A DNA stretch of 64,000 bases from Pontiellaceae bacterium B12219 (GCA_029432795.1 JARNMJ010000013.1:1-64000), one strand, 5' to 3'. Counted from the stretch's first letter, positions 27,039 to 36,719 are shown. The notes: generated by a model not told the origin, from the sequence alone. Translations and numbers: made by a program.

Positions 27039-29324
27039 ATGTCTGTTATCACAAACCTGTGGTTGATCGCACCGATTGCATCCGTTTTTGCGCTCTTATT
27101 CGCCATCTATTTTTATAAAAAAATGATGGCCGCCAACGAGGGCAATGCCGCCATGATCGAAATTGCCGGACATGTCCGCGAAGGCGCAATGGCCTATCTT
27201 TTCCGGCAGTATAAAGTCGTGATTCTGGTTTTTATTGTTCTGTTGATTATTCTTCAGGCGCTGGCTTTGTTCGGCATTCAGAATCCATTTGTACCGATTG
27301 CCTTTTTGACCGGCGGTTTTTTCTCCGGACTTTGCGGGTTCATCGGGATGAAGACCGCCACCGCGGCCTCTTCACGAACCGCACAAGGCTGCTCGGAAGG
27401 GCTGAACCGCGGATTGCAGGTGGCGTTCCGTTCGGGCGCCGTAATGGGCCTGGTGGTCGTCGGCTTCGGTTTGCTCGATATCTGCCTCTGGTATTTTGCG
27501 CTCGATAAAATCTACTCCCCCGAAAATATGCTCAACGGTGTCAACTTCCTGGGGATGGAAATTGTTCCGGCCGGCTGCACCGTGGCGGAAAAGCTGGTTC
27601 AGATGACCACCACCATGATCACCTTCGGCATGGGTGCCTCCACTCAGGCTCTGTTTGCCCGCGTCGGAGGCGGTATTTATACCAAAGCGGCGGATGTTGG
27701 TGCCGATCTGGTGGGAAAAGTGGAAGCCGGAATTCCGGAAGACGATCCACGTAATCCTGCAACAATTGCGGATAATGTCGGCGACAACGTAGGCGATGTG
27801 GCCGGAATGGGAGCTGATCTCTATGAATCCTACTGCGGTTCTATTCTTGCCACCGCCGCCCTCGGCGCGGCCGTCGGTGCGCATAACGTCATGAACGGAA
27901 CCGGAACAGAAGCCGATGCGGTCGGGCTGGTAACCGCGCCGATGGTGGTGGCGGGAATCGGTACACTTCTTTCCATCTTTGGCATGTTTATGGTCCGCTG
28001 CAAAGAAGGTGCCTCTCAGAAAAACCTGCTCAAAGCATTGCTCACCGGTACACTCGGAAGTTCCATCCTGATTGTGCTGGCACTGGCGGGTATGGCCTTT
28101 GCCGGAATGATTTCCTGGGGCATTGTTTTCTCCGTTTTTTCCGGCCTCACCGCGGGCGTCATCATCGGGCAGGCCACGGAATATTATACCTCCGATGAAT
28201 ATAAACCCACACAGGGCATTGCCAACCAGGCTGTAATGGGACCGGCCACCACGATTATCGACGGCCTGGCAACGGGCATGTATTCCGCCGGCATTCCGGT
28301 GATTACAATTGTGGTCGGCATCATCTGCGCCTTCGGCTTTGCCGGCGGATTTTCCGATATGTCGATGGGCCTTTATGGAATCGGCTTTGCGGCTGTCGGC
28401 ATGCTGGCCACACTCGGCATCACCCTGGCCACCGATGCGTACGGCCCTATTGCCGACAACGCTGGCGGGAATGCTGAAATGGCGGGACTTCCGCCGGAAG
28501 TGCGCGAGCGCACCGATGCACTCGATTCGCTGGGCAATACCACGGCTGCCACCGGGAAAGGATTTGCCATCGGTTCCGCCGCACTCACCGCCATGGCGCT
28601 TTTGGCGGCTTATATTGAAGAAGTGAAAATCTGGATTGGCAAACTTGCAGGCGAAGGCTCCTTTGCCGGATTTACTGCAGAACAGGCCGAGCACGCCGGA
28701 ATTATGGATTTTGTAAACGCGTATGAGCTGCACATCATGAATCCCCTGCTCCTCTGCGGATTATTTATCGGCGGAATGATGGCCTTTATTTTCTGCGCCA
28801 TGACCATGAAAGCCGTCGGCCGCGCCGCCGGAGCAATGGTGGAAGAAGTGCGCCGCCAGTTCCGCGAAATTCCCGGTATTATGGAAGGCACCGGAAAACC
28901 GGATTATGCCTCCTGTGTGGCAATTTCCACGAAAGGCGCACAGCGCGAAATGCTGATGCCTTCGCTGCTCGCCATTATTGTTCCGGTTGTGACCGGGCTG
29001 ATTCTCGGCGTTCCGGGGGTGATGGGCCTGCTTGCGGGCGGTCTGACCACCGGCTTTGTCCTGGCCACTATGCTGAACAATGCAGGCGGCGCGTGGGATA
29101 ATGCGAAGAAGTATGTGGAAAAAGGTGCTCTTGGCGGAAAAGGATCGGAAGCACACAAAGCAGCTGTTGTCGGCGACACCGTCGGCGATCCCTGCAAAGA
29201 CACTTCCGGTCCGTCCCTCAATATTCTCATCAAACTGATGACCATGGTCAGTGTGGTTTTCACACCGGTGATCGTGAAATTCTCCCCGATCATTCAGGAA
29301 CTGCTTCACATCAATACACAATAG
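27039..29324 (+). CDS. hppA: Membrane-bound ion-pumping pyrophosphatase
   Basis: This 761-residue protein has about 16 membrane helices and hydrolyses pyrophosphate to pump H+ or Na+. Substrate motifs are complete: GGGIYTKAADVGADLVGKVEAGIPEDDPRNPATIADNVGDNVGD, DAYGPIADNAGGNAEM, and GDTVGDPCKDTSGPSLNILIK. The segment GNTTAATGKGFAIG has Ala and Gly at the two sites that mark the K+-dependent subfamily (K+-independent enzymes have Lys). Whether it moves Na+ or H+ is not settled by eye. Start 27039 (ATG, after GGAGGGAG) is preferred over an in-frame TTG 12 bases upstream. Monocistronic. Confidence 0.96.
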   Translation: MSVITNLWLIAPIASVFALLFAIYFYKKMMAANEGNAAMIEIAGHVREGAMAYLFRQYKVVILVFIVLLIILQALALFGIQNPFVPIAFLTGGFFSGLCGFIGMKTATAASSRTAQGCSEGLNRGLQVAFRSGAVMGLVVVGFGLLDICLWYFALDKIYSPENMLNGVNFLGMEIVPAGCTVAEKLVQMTTTMITFGMGASTQALFARVGGGIYTKAADVGADLVGKVEAGIPEDDPRNPATIADNVGDNVGDVAGMGADLYESYCGSILATAALGAAVGAHNVMNGTGTEADAVGLVTAPMVVAGIGTLLSIFGMFMVRCKEGASQKNLLKALLTGTLGSSILIVLALAGMAFAGMISWGIVFSVFSGLTAGVIIGQATEYYTSDEYKPTQGIANQAVMGPATTIIDGLATGMYSAGIPVITIVVGIICAFGFAGGFSDMSMGLYGIGFAAVGMLATLGITLATDAYGPIADNAGGNAEMAGLPPEVRERTDALDSLGNTTAATGKGFAIGSAALTAMALLAAYIEEVKIWIGKLAGEGSFAGFTAEQAEHAGIMDFVNAYELHIMNPLLLCGLFIGGMMAFIFCAMTMKAVGRAAGAMVEEVRRQFREIPGIMEGTGKPDYASCVAISTKGAQREMLMPSLLAIIVPVVTGLILGVPGVMGLLAGGLTTGFVLATMLNNAGGAWDNAKKYVEKGALGGKGSEAHKAAVVGDTVGDPCKDTSGPSLNILIKLMTMVSVVFTPVIVKFSPIIQELLHINTQ

Positions 29325-29551
29325 TTTCTGAACCTGGCTCAGATCGGCATATAAAAAAGCAGTAAACTGATGGACTGCACCGTATTTATTCCGGCTGTTT
29401 ACACGACTTTCAGGATCTGAAAGACTTAAAATTTCCGGTTTTGTTTCATAAAATAATACCCTTTGCGGGGTTGCTATCCGTTGAAAATCCCTATAAACAA
29501 CGCCGTCAATTCACGGATCATGCGTGACTTGCAAAAATCGGGGAAGAAACC

Positions 29552-30844
29552 ATGGATTTTCAGACTGTTATTAAAACTATTTTTGAAATTGCGTTGATGG
29601 GCGCCTTTATTCTGTCGCTCGGTTATTTTGTTGTAACGGCTGTTGCACTGGGGCTGTCCCGCTTGCGGAATACACCAGAGGTCATTACGGATGAATCGCT
29701 CTACCCTACCGTTACGGTTCAGATTCCCACCTATAATGAACTGGCGGCGTTGAATTGCGCGGCGCGTTGCCTCGACTTTGATTACCCGGTTGAAAAAATA
29801 CAGATTATAATCGGCAACGACAGCAACAAGCCGGAAATCTCAGAAAAGATTGATGCATTTGCAGCGGCTAACCCGCGGTTGGAAATCAGCCGGCGCGGCG
29901 AGAACATCGGGTTTAAACCGGGTAACCTGAATGTCATGCTTCCGAAATCGACCGGCGATTATCTCCTGATTCTGGATTCCGACTTTCTTCCGAAAAAAGA
30001 TTTTCTGAAGCGGCTGGTGGTTCCTGTCATTAAAGACCCCACACTGGCTGGTGCACAGGCGGCCTGGCGGATTATTAATGTGCATGATAACCACAGTACA
30101 CTGATGGGTACGGGTATCGTGAATATTATCCATTCGGTCATTCTCCCCTTCCTTAAAGCGGCAACCAACCAATGTGTATTCTGCGGTTCGGGCGAACTGG
30201 TGAAAAAGAGCTATCTGATTGAACGCGGCGGCTGGACGGCCGGCGCATTGACAGAAGATGTGGATTATTCCCTGCGCGTGATTACCGAAGGAAAGCGCAT
30301 TGCTTATGTGAGCGATCTGCGAATTCGCTGCGAAGTGCCCTACACCCCGGGCGACCTTTTCCGCCAGCAGATGCGTTGGGCGTATGGCGTGATGCGCGCC
30401 TTTATGGCACATGGTAAAAAACTGTATCTTTCCCGCACCATTCAGAAGCGCACCAAATTTGCGGCATTTCTGTTCAGCAGCGGGTATGTGATGATTACCC
30501 TGCTCCTCCTGACCGGTCTCTTCGGTATGCTTAATCTGATTTCCACCTATTTCGGAATCGACCAGGCCGCCGGACAGAGCTCCTCTTACACCATTGGCCA
30601 TTTTGTTTATGATTCCGCCGTTAATTTTCTACTGACCTGCGGGATGATTGTTTCATCAATTGCCGCCGGTTTTATTAACGGTTTCGGTTTCCGCAGCCTC
30701 GGAAAACTGATTGTGGCCTCCTTCACCATCGGTGTCATCTGTATGCTTTTTGTGGGCCGCGGCCTGATTACCGCAACGCTCGGACTTCCAATGAAGTGGT
30801 TTATGCTGAAAAAGGCCGGAAACCAAACGGCTGAAAATATTTAA
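29552..30844 (+). CDS. Processive family 2 glycosyltransferase, membrane-bound
   Basis: The 430-residue product has an N-terminal membrane helix, a GT-A catalytic domain (about residues 50-280) with VQIPTYNE, ENIGFKPGNLN, DSDF (metal and UDP), TEDVDYSL (catalytic Asp) and QQMRWAYG (the QxxRW motif of processive enzymes), and three or four C-terminal helices. It is similar in layout to cellulose or hyaluronan synthases, so it probably makes or starts an exopolysaccharide. No c-di-GMP PilZ domain is present. The gene is followed by its own terminator. Confidence 0.9.
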   Translation: MDFQTVIKTIFEIALMGAFILSLGYFVVTAVALGLSRLRNTPEVITDESLYPTVTVQIPTYNELAALNCAARCLDFDYPVEKIQIIIGNDSNKPEISEKIDAFAAANPRLEISRRGENIGFKPGNLNVMLPKSTGDYLLILDSDFLPKKDFLKRLVVPVIKDPTLAGAQAAWRIINVHDNHSTLMGTGIVNIIHSVILPFLKAATNQCVFCGSGELVKKSYLIERGGWTAGALTEDVDYSLRVITEGKRIAYVSDLRIRCEVPYTPGDLFRQQMRWAYGVMRAFMAHGKKLYLSRTIQKRTKFAAFLFSSGYVMITLLLLTGLFGMLNLISTYFGIDQAAGQSSSYTIGHFVYDSAVNFLLTCGMIVSSIAAGFINGFGFRSLGKLIVASFTIGVICMLFVGRGLITATLGLPMKWFMLKKAGNQTAENI

Positions 30845-30880
30845 ACCCCTGTTTTTTATAGGAATAATTCTTACTCTAGG

Positions 30881-30911
30881 AAAAAGAGTTCCGCCGAAAT
30901 GAACTCTTTTT
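30881..30911 (+). terminator. Rho-independent terminator after the glycosyltransferase
   Basis: Perfect stem AAAAAGAGTT (30881-30890) / AACTCTTTTT (30902-30911), ending in T. Confidence 0.85.
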
Positions 30912-30966
30912 ATCCTTCGTGGTCTTAGTTGATGTAAGACATAAGACGATGAAACGGAGGTAAGAA

Positions 30967-31182
30967 ATGTTCCTAAAACATGCTCCAACAGGAGATCTGG
31001 TTGAAGTAATCGACCTGCCGGATGTCATAAATCCGGGCTCGCCGACCATCCGGGCCAGATCACATTCGGGCGATATTATTCAACGTCCGGAAAACTTCCT
31101 GAAGTCGGAATTGGTGTTCCCTTCAGGAGAACCGTTACCTTTATGCTGGCGCGACGCACACTACTACGAACATGCCGCATAA
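30967..31182 (+). CDS. Small conserved-looking protein of unknown function
   Basis: This 71-residue soluble protein begins MFLKHAPTGDLVEVIDLPD, has a central SPTIRARSHSGD and ends with FPSGEPLPLCWRDAHYYEHAA. It has a strong ribosome-binding site (ACGGAGGTAAGAA-ATG) and its own promoter interval, because terminators lie on both sides (30881-30911 and 31188-31218). The compact, well-expressed-looking layout supports a real gene. I recall similar small proteins but cannot assign a role. Confidence 0.75.
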   Translation: MFLKHAPTGDLVEVIDLPDVINPGSPTIRARSHSGDIIQRPENFLKSELVFPSGEPLPLCWRDAHYYEHAA

Positions 31183-31187
31183 AAACC

Positions 31188-31218
31188 GCCCCGTTTGCTC
31201 GAAACAAACGGGGCTTTT
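31188..31218 (+). terminator. Rho-independent terminator after the small gene
   Basis: Perfect 10-bp stem GCCCCGTTTG (31188-31197) / CAAACGGGGC (31205-31214), then TTTTC. Confidence 0.9.
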
Positions 31219-31286
31219 CTTTTATCCTCAGAGCGTGTTCTATTGGGTTCAGTTCATTTTTTAACCCTATGTTTTGAGGACGTCTT

Positions 31287-32051
31287 ATGCTCGAATTCTG
31301 GCTGCCGATGGCACTGCTTTTCATTGCAGCAACCATTACGGCAATTGCAACCCGGCGCAAACGCGACCGCTGCCTTAAATATTTCAACCGCGAACCGGTT
31401 ATGATTCTGATGCAGACGGGGAAATGGCTGTGGGGAAATTTTGTGGCTTATTCCAATGCCATGGAACTGGTATTCGAAAACCCGGTAAAAGATGAAAACG
31501 GAATTCGAAAAGCAAGCTATGTGCTGTATACCCCTGAAGTGGATGGAATTAAAAAAATAATTCAACCACCGCCGGAAGCCGGAACCAAAGCGTATGAACG
31601 CTGGAAAAAAGAGATTAAGCGCATTGCCAATCCATCCCTGCACCGCAGGTTAAAACGCTGGATCTGGAATATTTTCAATACGTTGCGCGATGCCATTTCG
31701 CAGTCGCTGAGCATGGTGATCGGGTCGATGAAAAGAGCCACGCCCCTGGGCAAAGTTTCAGGGGCGGATAAACGGGCCGGCGAAATCGGCGATACCCTGC
31801 TCGACACCATTCCGAATGCCTACGAACCGGTACTGGAAAAATACCTGAGCAAACAGGTTGTGGTTGAAATACTGGAAGATGGAAAAGTTGTCGAATTCAC
31901 CGGACTTTTGCAGGAATATTCCGGTAAATATCTGCTTTTACGTAATGTACCTTATACTCCCGAACTGGATGTGGGCCGGAAACTGCCTGATCGGTTCGAC
32001 ATTATTTTTCCCCGCTCCAATGCGCTTGTTCGACACTGCACGGTAAACTGA
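31287..32051 (+). CDS. Membrane-anchored protein of unknown function
   Basis: The 254-residue product has an N-terminal membrane helix (about 3-20, MLEFWLPMALLFIAATITAIAT) followed by a basic stretch, and a cytoplasmic domain of unknown type. A tail near residues 190-240 (KQVVVEILEDGKVVEFTGLLQEYSGKYLLLRNV) looks like an Sm/SH3-like beta fold. It is first in the operon running to 36151, ending one base before the phosphodiesterase start. Confidence 0.75.
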   Translation: MLEFWLPMALLFIAATITAIATRRKRDRCLKYFNREPVMILMQTGKWLWGNFVAYSNAMELVFENPVKDENGIRKASYVLYTPEVDGIKKIIQPPPEAGTKAYERWKKEIKRIANPSLHRRLKRWIWNIFNTLRDAISQSLSMVIGSMKRATPLGKVSGADKRAGEIGDTLLDTIPNAYEPVLEKYLSKQVVVEILEDGKVVEFTGLLQEYSGKYLLLRNVPYTPELDVGRKLPDRFDIIFPRSNALVRHCTVN

Positions 32052-32052
32052 T

Positions 32053-32823
32053 ATGAAATTTACATTTTTAGGAACCGGAACCTCACATGGAGTTCCAATG
32101 ATTGGATGCTCCTGCGAGGTCTGTACATCAACCGATCCCCGAAACTACCGCCGGCGCAGCAGCCTCTATGTTGTGACTGAACAGCAGCATATTGTAATGG
32201 ATACCCCGCCGGACTTTCGGGATCAAGCGCTCCGCTTCGGCGTGAAACGGGTGGATGCTGTTCTGCTGACCCACCCGCACGCCGATCATATTTATGGATT
32301 CGACGATGTCCGCCGGTTCAGCACCATGCAGGAAACGCACATTCCGGTTTACGGCGCCCCCCGAACCATCAAACAGATGCGTAAGAAATTCGACTATGTC
32401 GATCGCGTAAGCTACGGATTCGAAAGTGTCCCGCGGGTTCTTTTTACAGACCTGACAAACGCCGTGCAGATCGAAAACTGCAAGGTGACTCCCCTGCCCG
32501 TTTCACATGGCATGGATATGATTTACGGTTTTCTGATTGAGGGCGATGGAAAACGGCTGGCCTATATTCCCGACTGCAACGGTATCCCCGACGAAACCTT
32601 CCAATGTCTGGAAAATCTGGATGTGATGATTCTCGACGGCTTGCGTCCACAGCCCCACCCCACTCATTTTTCAATCGCTGAAGCCATTGAACATCTTGAA
32701 AAAATAGGAGCAAAACAATCGTTCATCACGCACCTGACGCATAATTCGGAACACCACGATCTACAGGCGCGTATTGGCGATGCCATCACTGTGCCCTGGG
32801 ACGGCCTGGAAATTTCACTATGA
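32053..32823 (+). CDS. Metallo-beta-lactamase-fold phosphodiesterase (PhnP-like)
   Basis: The 256-residue product begins FTFLGTGTSHGVPMIGCSCEVC, as PhnP-type enzymes do, with Cys residues that may bind structural zinc. The dinuclear metal motif is THPHADHIYG (about residues 75-84), with later ligands in VSHGMD, IPDCN and THFS. PhnP cleaves cyclic phosphates; the physiological substrate here is unknown. Palindromes at 32093 (VPMIGC, one mismatch) and 32599 (FQCLEN) lie in the gene. Its stop overlaps the folP start (ATGA). Confidence 0.88.
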   Translation: MKFTFLGTGTSHGVPMIGCSCEVCTSTDPRNYRRRSSLYVVTEQQHIVMDTPPDFRDQALRFGVKRVDAVLLTHPHADHIYGFDDVRRFSTMQETHIPVYGAPRTIKQMRKKFDYVDRVSYGFESVPRVLFTDLTNAVQIENCKVTPLPVSHGMDMIYGFLIEGDGKRLAYIPDCNGIPDETFQCLENLDVMILDGLRPQPHPTHFSIAEAIEHLEKIGAKQSFITHLTHNSEHHDLQARIGDAITVPWDGLEISL

Positions 32824-33674
32824 GCGTAAGACGTACATACGAATGGAAGTGTAAAGACCGCACCCTGATGCTTGGCCAGCGCACGCTGGTGATGGGGATT
32901 CTGAATGTTACTCCGGATTCCTTTTCCGATGGCGGGCATTTTACGGATTCTTCAGCGGCTGTTGACCGGGCCTTGCAGATGATTGAGGAAGGCGCGGATA
33001 TCATCGATATCGGCGGCGAGTCCACCCGACCGGGTTCTGATCCGGTGACGGTGGCGGATGAAATTAAGCGCACCGTTCCAATCATTGGAAAACTGCGCGC
33101 ACAAACAGACATTCCGATTTCGATTGATACGATGAAAGCGGAAACCGCGTTCCAGGCATTGGAAGCCGGCGCGGACATCATCAACGATGTTTCTGCGTTT
33201 GAGGCCGATCCGCGTATGGTTGAGGTTGCCGCTCAGAGCAAAGCCGGTGTGGTCCTGATGCATATGAAGGGCTCGCCGAAAACCATGCAGGACGATCCCA
33301 GGTATGGAAATGCTGTGGAGGAAATTTCGCGTTATCTTATGCAGCGCCTGGCCTTCGCCATTGAAAACGGAGTTGACCGGAACCGGCTGGTCATTGATCC
33401 GGGCATTGGATTCGGAAAGAGCGATGCGCATAACCTCGAACTCCTGCGTGGAATTCCAATCTTTGGAAACGCAGCACCGGTGCTGATCGGTGCTTCACGA
33501 AAAAGTCTGATCGGGCGCATTCTGAAGCGGGAAAATCCGGCTGAGCGTTTGGCCGGAAGTCTGGCTGTTGCGGGATGGTCGGTATTGCATGGCGCCCATA
33601 TTTTACGGGTTCATGATGTAATCGACACTTGCGATGTATGCCGTATCATGGATACACTTTCTGACGGTGATTAA
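32820..33674 (+). CDS. folP: Dihydropteroate synthase
   Basis: This 284-residue folate-pathway enzyme joins p-aminobenzoate to dihydropterin pyrophosphate. Signatures are MGILNVTPDSFSDGG (pterin/phosphate loop), DIIDIGGESTRPGS, SIDTMKAETA, ADIINDVSA, LMHMKGSPKTMQ, DPGIGFGKSDAHN, and IGASRKS plus the C-terminal RVHDV. Length is typical. Three palindromes (33076, 33150, 33454) encode VPIIGK, FQALEA and IPIFGN. Organised with cdaA directly downstream (2-base gap). Confidence 0.97.
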   Translation: MSVRRTYEWKCKDRTLMLGQRTLVMGILNVTPDSFSDGGHFTDSSAAVDRALQMIEEGADIIDIGGESTRPGSDPVTVADEIKRTVPIIGKLRAQTDIPISIDTMKAETAFQALEAGADIINDVSAFEADPRMVEVAAQSKAGVVLMHMKGSPKTMQDDPRYGNAVEEISRYLMQRLAFAIENGVDRNRLVIDPGIGFGKSDAHNLELLRGIPIFGNAAPVLIGASRKSLIGRILKRENPAERLAGSLAVAGWSVLHGAHILRVHDVIDTCDVCRIMDTLSDGD

Positions 33675-33676
33675 AC

Positions 33677-34537
33677 ATGCAATGGAAAGATGCTTTTGAA
33701 CTTCCGACGATGCTGGGATGGATAGAAATATTCATTCTGGCTGCTTTGCTATATTTTGTTTTTCGGCTGTTTAAAGGCACCCGTGGATCTTCGATTCTGA
33801 CCGGACTCATTATTCTCTTCGGCATGCTGTTTGCCATTACGAGTGTCAGCCACCTGGATGTTCTAAACTGGATTCTCACGAAGCTGATGCTCTACATTAC
33901 GCTCGCGGTGGTGGTGATCTTTCAACCGGAAATCCGGCGGGTTCTGGCGCGTCTTGGAAGACAACCCTGGCGGAATACGGGATTGAATACACAAATATCG
34001 CTGGTGGAGCCCTTATTGCAAAGCATTATGCTTTTGTCGAAACGCAAGATTGGTGCACTCATTGCCATCGAACGTGAAATCGGAATGCGGGCAATTCAGG
34101 ATACCGGAACAAAAATGAACAGTTTAGTGAGTGCCGAACTGCTCTCTACCATCTTTTTCCCGCATACCCCGCTGCATGATGGCGGCGTGATTATTTCGGG
34201 CGATCGAATCTGTGCTGCGGGCTGTCTCTTCCCGTTGTCGCAAAAAGAAGAGCTGAGCAAAATGCTGGGTACGCGGCACCGGGCGGCCATTGGAATTACC
34301 GAAGAGACCGATGCGGTTGTGATTGTTGTTTCGGAAGAAACGGGTTCTATTTCAATTGCCTATAACGGACGCTTGCGCCGCGGGTTGCAGGAAGAGCGTT
34401 TGCGCCGTGTTCTTTCTTCTATGCTGCGCCGGGAACGCACGGGTCTCTCCCGTTTCCGTGAAAAAATTCAATCCGGTGAGGCGCCGTTATCGGAATCTGT
34501 TTTAATGACACTGAATGAGGACGAAGATGAAGGGTAA
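33677..34537 (+). CDS. cdaA: Membrane diadenylate cyclase
   Basis: This 286-residue protein makes cyclic di-AMP from two ATP. Three N-terminal membrane helices (about 10-85) precede the DAC domain with LHDGGVIISGDRI (usual DGA motif as DGG) and GTRHRAAIGITEETDAVVIVVSEETG (RHR motif). An arginine-rich region (about 230-265) follows. The gene overlaps cdaR by 11 bases, as expected for the cdaA-cdaR pair, whose products act together to set c-di-AMP levels and so potassium and turgor. Confidence 0.95.
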   Translation: MQWKDAFELPTMLGWIEIFILAALLYFVFRLFKGTRGSSILTGLIILFGMLFAITSVSHLDVLNWILTKLMLYITLAVVVIFQPEIRRVLARLGRQPWRNTGLNTQISLVEPLLQSIMLLSKRKIGALIAIEREIGMRAIQDTGTKMNSLVSAELLSTIFFPHTPLHDGGVIISGDRICAAGCLFPLSQKEELSKMLGTRHRAAIGITEETDAVVIVVSEETGSISIAYNGRLRRGLQEERLRRVLSSMLRRERTGLSRFREKIQSGEAPLSESVLMTLNEDEDEG

Positions 34538-35477
34538 GTTTTCCAATCTTTGGAACCAGTTCCGGCGGGATAAAATGCTCCTCCTTCTCTGCTTCTTCCT
34601 CGCATTTTTTGCCTGGCAGATCATTCGGAAAAATATCGGTTTCGAGGTTTCTGTTTCCAACATTGCTGTGGATGTTACATCCCCTTCCGGCTGGGCGGTT
34701 TGGGAAAAATCGGCAAATCGCGTTAATATTGTATTTCGCGGTTCCCGCGAGGCCATCCGTTATCTGAATAATGACCAGCTTCGCGTGGTAATTCCGGTAC
34801 CGAATCCGGAACAGGGAAAAGAAGTCACTATTAAACTCACGGAAGCCCATCTTCGAAATCCAACTGGTGCCAAAGTGGTCCGATTCAGTCCTTCTGAAAT
34901 TGTGATTCGTCTGGATCAGGAGGGTGAACGAAAACTTCCGGTGAAAGCTGCATTTAAAGGTTCATTACCCGATGGACTGGAAATTGATCGTGTTGTCTGC
35001 ACACCGGCCTCAGTTACGGTTTCGGGAGCACGTCAGATGCTTGATACAATGATTAACATTCATACCGAAGAGGTGGATCTTAAAGATCGGCAATCCACAT
35101 TTAAGGTAAGTGTTCCGATTGCAGTTCCTCAGGCCGGTCGTCTTAGCGTTGATCCGGATTGGATCTCGGCGGAGTTTTTTCTCGTCGAACGAAACAGTAT
35201 GGCGGTTTTTGAAAAGATTCCTGTTCGCGTTATGGCGGCACCGGGTGAACAACGCGTTATCATGGTGACACCGCAGAATATTACGGTCACTCTGCAAGGT
35301 CAGCAGCAGAAAATTGAACAAATGCGGGCAAGCGATTTATTTGCGTATGTCAGTTGTTACGAGCTTACTGAAAATGCTGCATATGAATTGCCGGTGGAAA
35401 TAGATCTTCCGCCCGATGTTGTTGTGGTTAAAACTGAACCTTCTGTTGTTCATGTGGAAATCAGTTCCCCAAAATAG
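34527..35477 (+). CDS. cdaR: YbbR-domain regulator of the diadenylate cyclase
   Basis: The 316-residue product has one N-terminal membrane helix (about 15-35) and three or four YbbR-like repeats outside, each ending in a VxVEIxx or VxVxxPxxITVTLQG strand. It sits next to and overlaps cdaA, the usual partner. Start 34527 is preferred to an in-frame ATG 12 bases upstream because GAGGACGAAG precedes it. A palindrome (34541-34555) encodes FSNLWN near its N terminus. Confidence 0.9.
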   Translation: MKGKFSNLWNQFRRDKMLLLLCFFLAFFAWQIIRKNIGFEVSVSNIAVDVTSPSGWAVWEKSANRVNIVFRGSREAIRYLNNDQLRVVIPVPNPEQGKEVTIKLTEAHLRNPTGAKVVRFSPSEIVIRLDQEGERKLPVKAAFKGSLPDGLEIDRVVCTPASVTVSGARQMLDTMINIHTEEVDLKDRQSTFKVSVPIAVPQAGRLSVDPDWISAEFFLVERNSMAVFEKIPVRVMAAPGEQRVIMVTPQNITVTLQGQQQKIEQMRASDLFAYVSCYELTENAAYELPVEIDLPPDVVVVKTEPSVVHVEISSPK

Positions 35478-35485
35478 GAGTTTTT

Positions 35486-36151
35486 ATGAAAACCTTTCAC
35501 ACATCCCTTATTTTACTACTAGGTGCCCTGCCCTGCCTTTCCATCGCACAGGAAACGCAGCGTGTTGAAACCGCTGAAACATCCGGCCTCCAGATCAACA
35601 GCAGAACGGATAAAGAACGAATCCAGTTTCTTTCAAATGTTGCGCAGGTCTATTTCAGCGAAGAAGATTATGTATCGGCCATGAATGCCTATGAGCGGAT
35701 ACTCGAAATTGATCCGGAAAATCCGGAAGCGCTCTATATTATCGCGCACGTCTACATTAATGCGAAACAGTATGCTAAAGCCGAAACCCTGCTTAAAAAG
35801 CTGATTGAAGAAAATCCGGATGATTTCAAATTAAAGAATAATCTGGCCTGGCTCTATGCGACCGCTGAAGATCCTAGATTCCGTGATGGTGAAAAAGCGG
35901 TGCGATATGCACAGGAGGCGATGGTGATTGAACCCACTGATCACCATATCTGGAGTACGCTGTCAGAAGCGCACTACATTAACGGCGAATATGAAAAAGC
36001 CTACCGGGCAATTAAAAATATGGCCCTGCTTGCTTCCCAATATGGAACCGGAATAACCAAGGAAAGTGTGGAAAATTACAACGAGCAGATCCGAAAATGT
36101 AAACGGGCCTGGGATACACAGAAGATGCTCGAAGGTGAAGAAGAGGAATAA
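35486..36151 (+). CDS. Exported tetratricopeptide-repeat protein
   Basis: The 221-residue product has a signal peptide (about 1-21, ending SIAQE) and three TPR motifs, for example VYFSEEDYVSAMNAYERILEIDPENPEALYIIAHVYINAKQYAKAETLLKKLI. It ends in a Glu-rich tail. It should be a periplasmic scaffold. AGGAG precedes the start, 8 bases after cdaR, so it closes the operon. Function unknown. Confidence 0.85.
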   Translation: MKTFHTSLILLLGALPCLSIAQETQRVETAETSGLQINSRTDKERIQFLSNVAQVYFSEEDYVSAMNAYERILEIDPENPEALYIIAHVYINAKQYAKAETLLKKLIEENPDDFKLKNNLAWLYATAEDPRFRDGEKAVRYAQEAMVIEPTDHHIWSTLSEAHYINGEYEKAYRAIKNMALLASQYGTGITKESVENYNEQIRKCKRAWDTQKMLEGEEEE

Positions 36152-36165
36152 CCCCTTCTTTCCCA

Positions 36166-36705
36166 TCAATATACAAATATTCCAAGTACAATAAGCACTA
36201 TGCCAAATGCGCTTTTGCTGTATGCCACAAGTTTAAACAACCCTTCATTCGCCGTAAGGGGGGTATAGAATTTTCGAAAATACCACGGAGACATCAGTAA
36301 AATAATGCCATAAATGACACCCAGATAAACGGCCGCCACCAGAACCTGAAATAATGGTGATCCGGACATTGATGCCGTACGGGTAATCGGAACAGCCACC
36401 AGACATAGAAATCCACCAAGTGCACGCGGAGCTAAAAGTTCCTTCATGTATATAACACTCGCCGCAAAAACCCCCACAGCGATAAACGGTATATAGGGTT
36501 TAATTACATCCACAGCCCCCATATTCATGGCACTGGCTTCTTTCGCCCCCATCCAGCAACATAACGCAGTTAAAACCCAGGCAGGAATGGTGCTGCGCGG
36601 AAACAGTTCTGCAAAACGTTTTACCAAATCCGGTCTAAGGATTCCCACAATTCCACCTGCGGTGGCCAGAGTACCCAGCAAAATCGAAATCCATTGTAAA
36701 CTCAT
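36166..36705 (-). CDS. Small polytopic membrane protein
   Basis: The 179-residue product has five predicted membrane helices and little else; an RFAELFPRS loop follows the first helix. I do not recognise the family. GGAGAGACG precedes the start, and a palindrome copy (36720-36734) lies 14 bases upstream of the ATG. Monocistronic and convergent with the TPR gene. Confidence 0.75.
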   Translation of the reverse strand: MSLQWISILLGTLATAGGIVGILRPDLVKRFAELFPRSTIPAWVLTALCCWMGAKEASAMNMGAVDVIKPYIPFIAVGVFAASVIYMKELLAPRALGGFLCLVAVPITRTASMSGSPLFQVLVAAVYLGVIYGIILLMSPWYFRKFYTPLTANEGLFKLVAYSKSAFGIVLIVLGIFVY

Positions 36706-36719
36706 CGTCTCTCCTACCC

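Noticed and set aside
27372-28733. A 453-codon frame opposite hppA
   Set aside because: hppA is unmistakable; the opposite frame is His/Gly-rich with no domain, as shadows of GC-rich third positions are.
31451-31466. TTCCAATGCCATGGAA as a palindrome copy
   Set aside because: It is 16 bases, with a six-base spacer between the TTCCA and TGGAA arms, so it does not fit the family.
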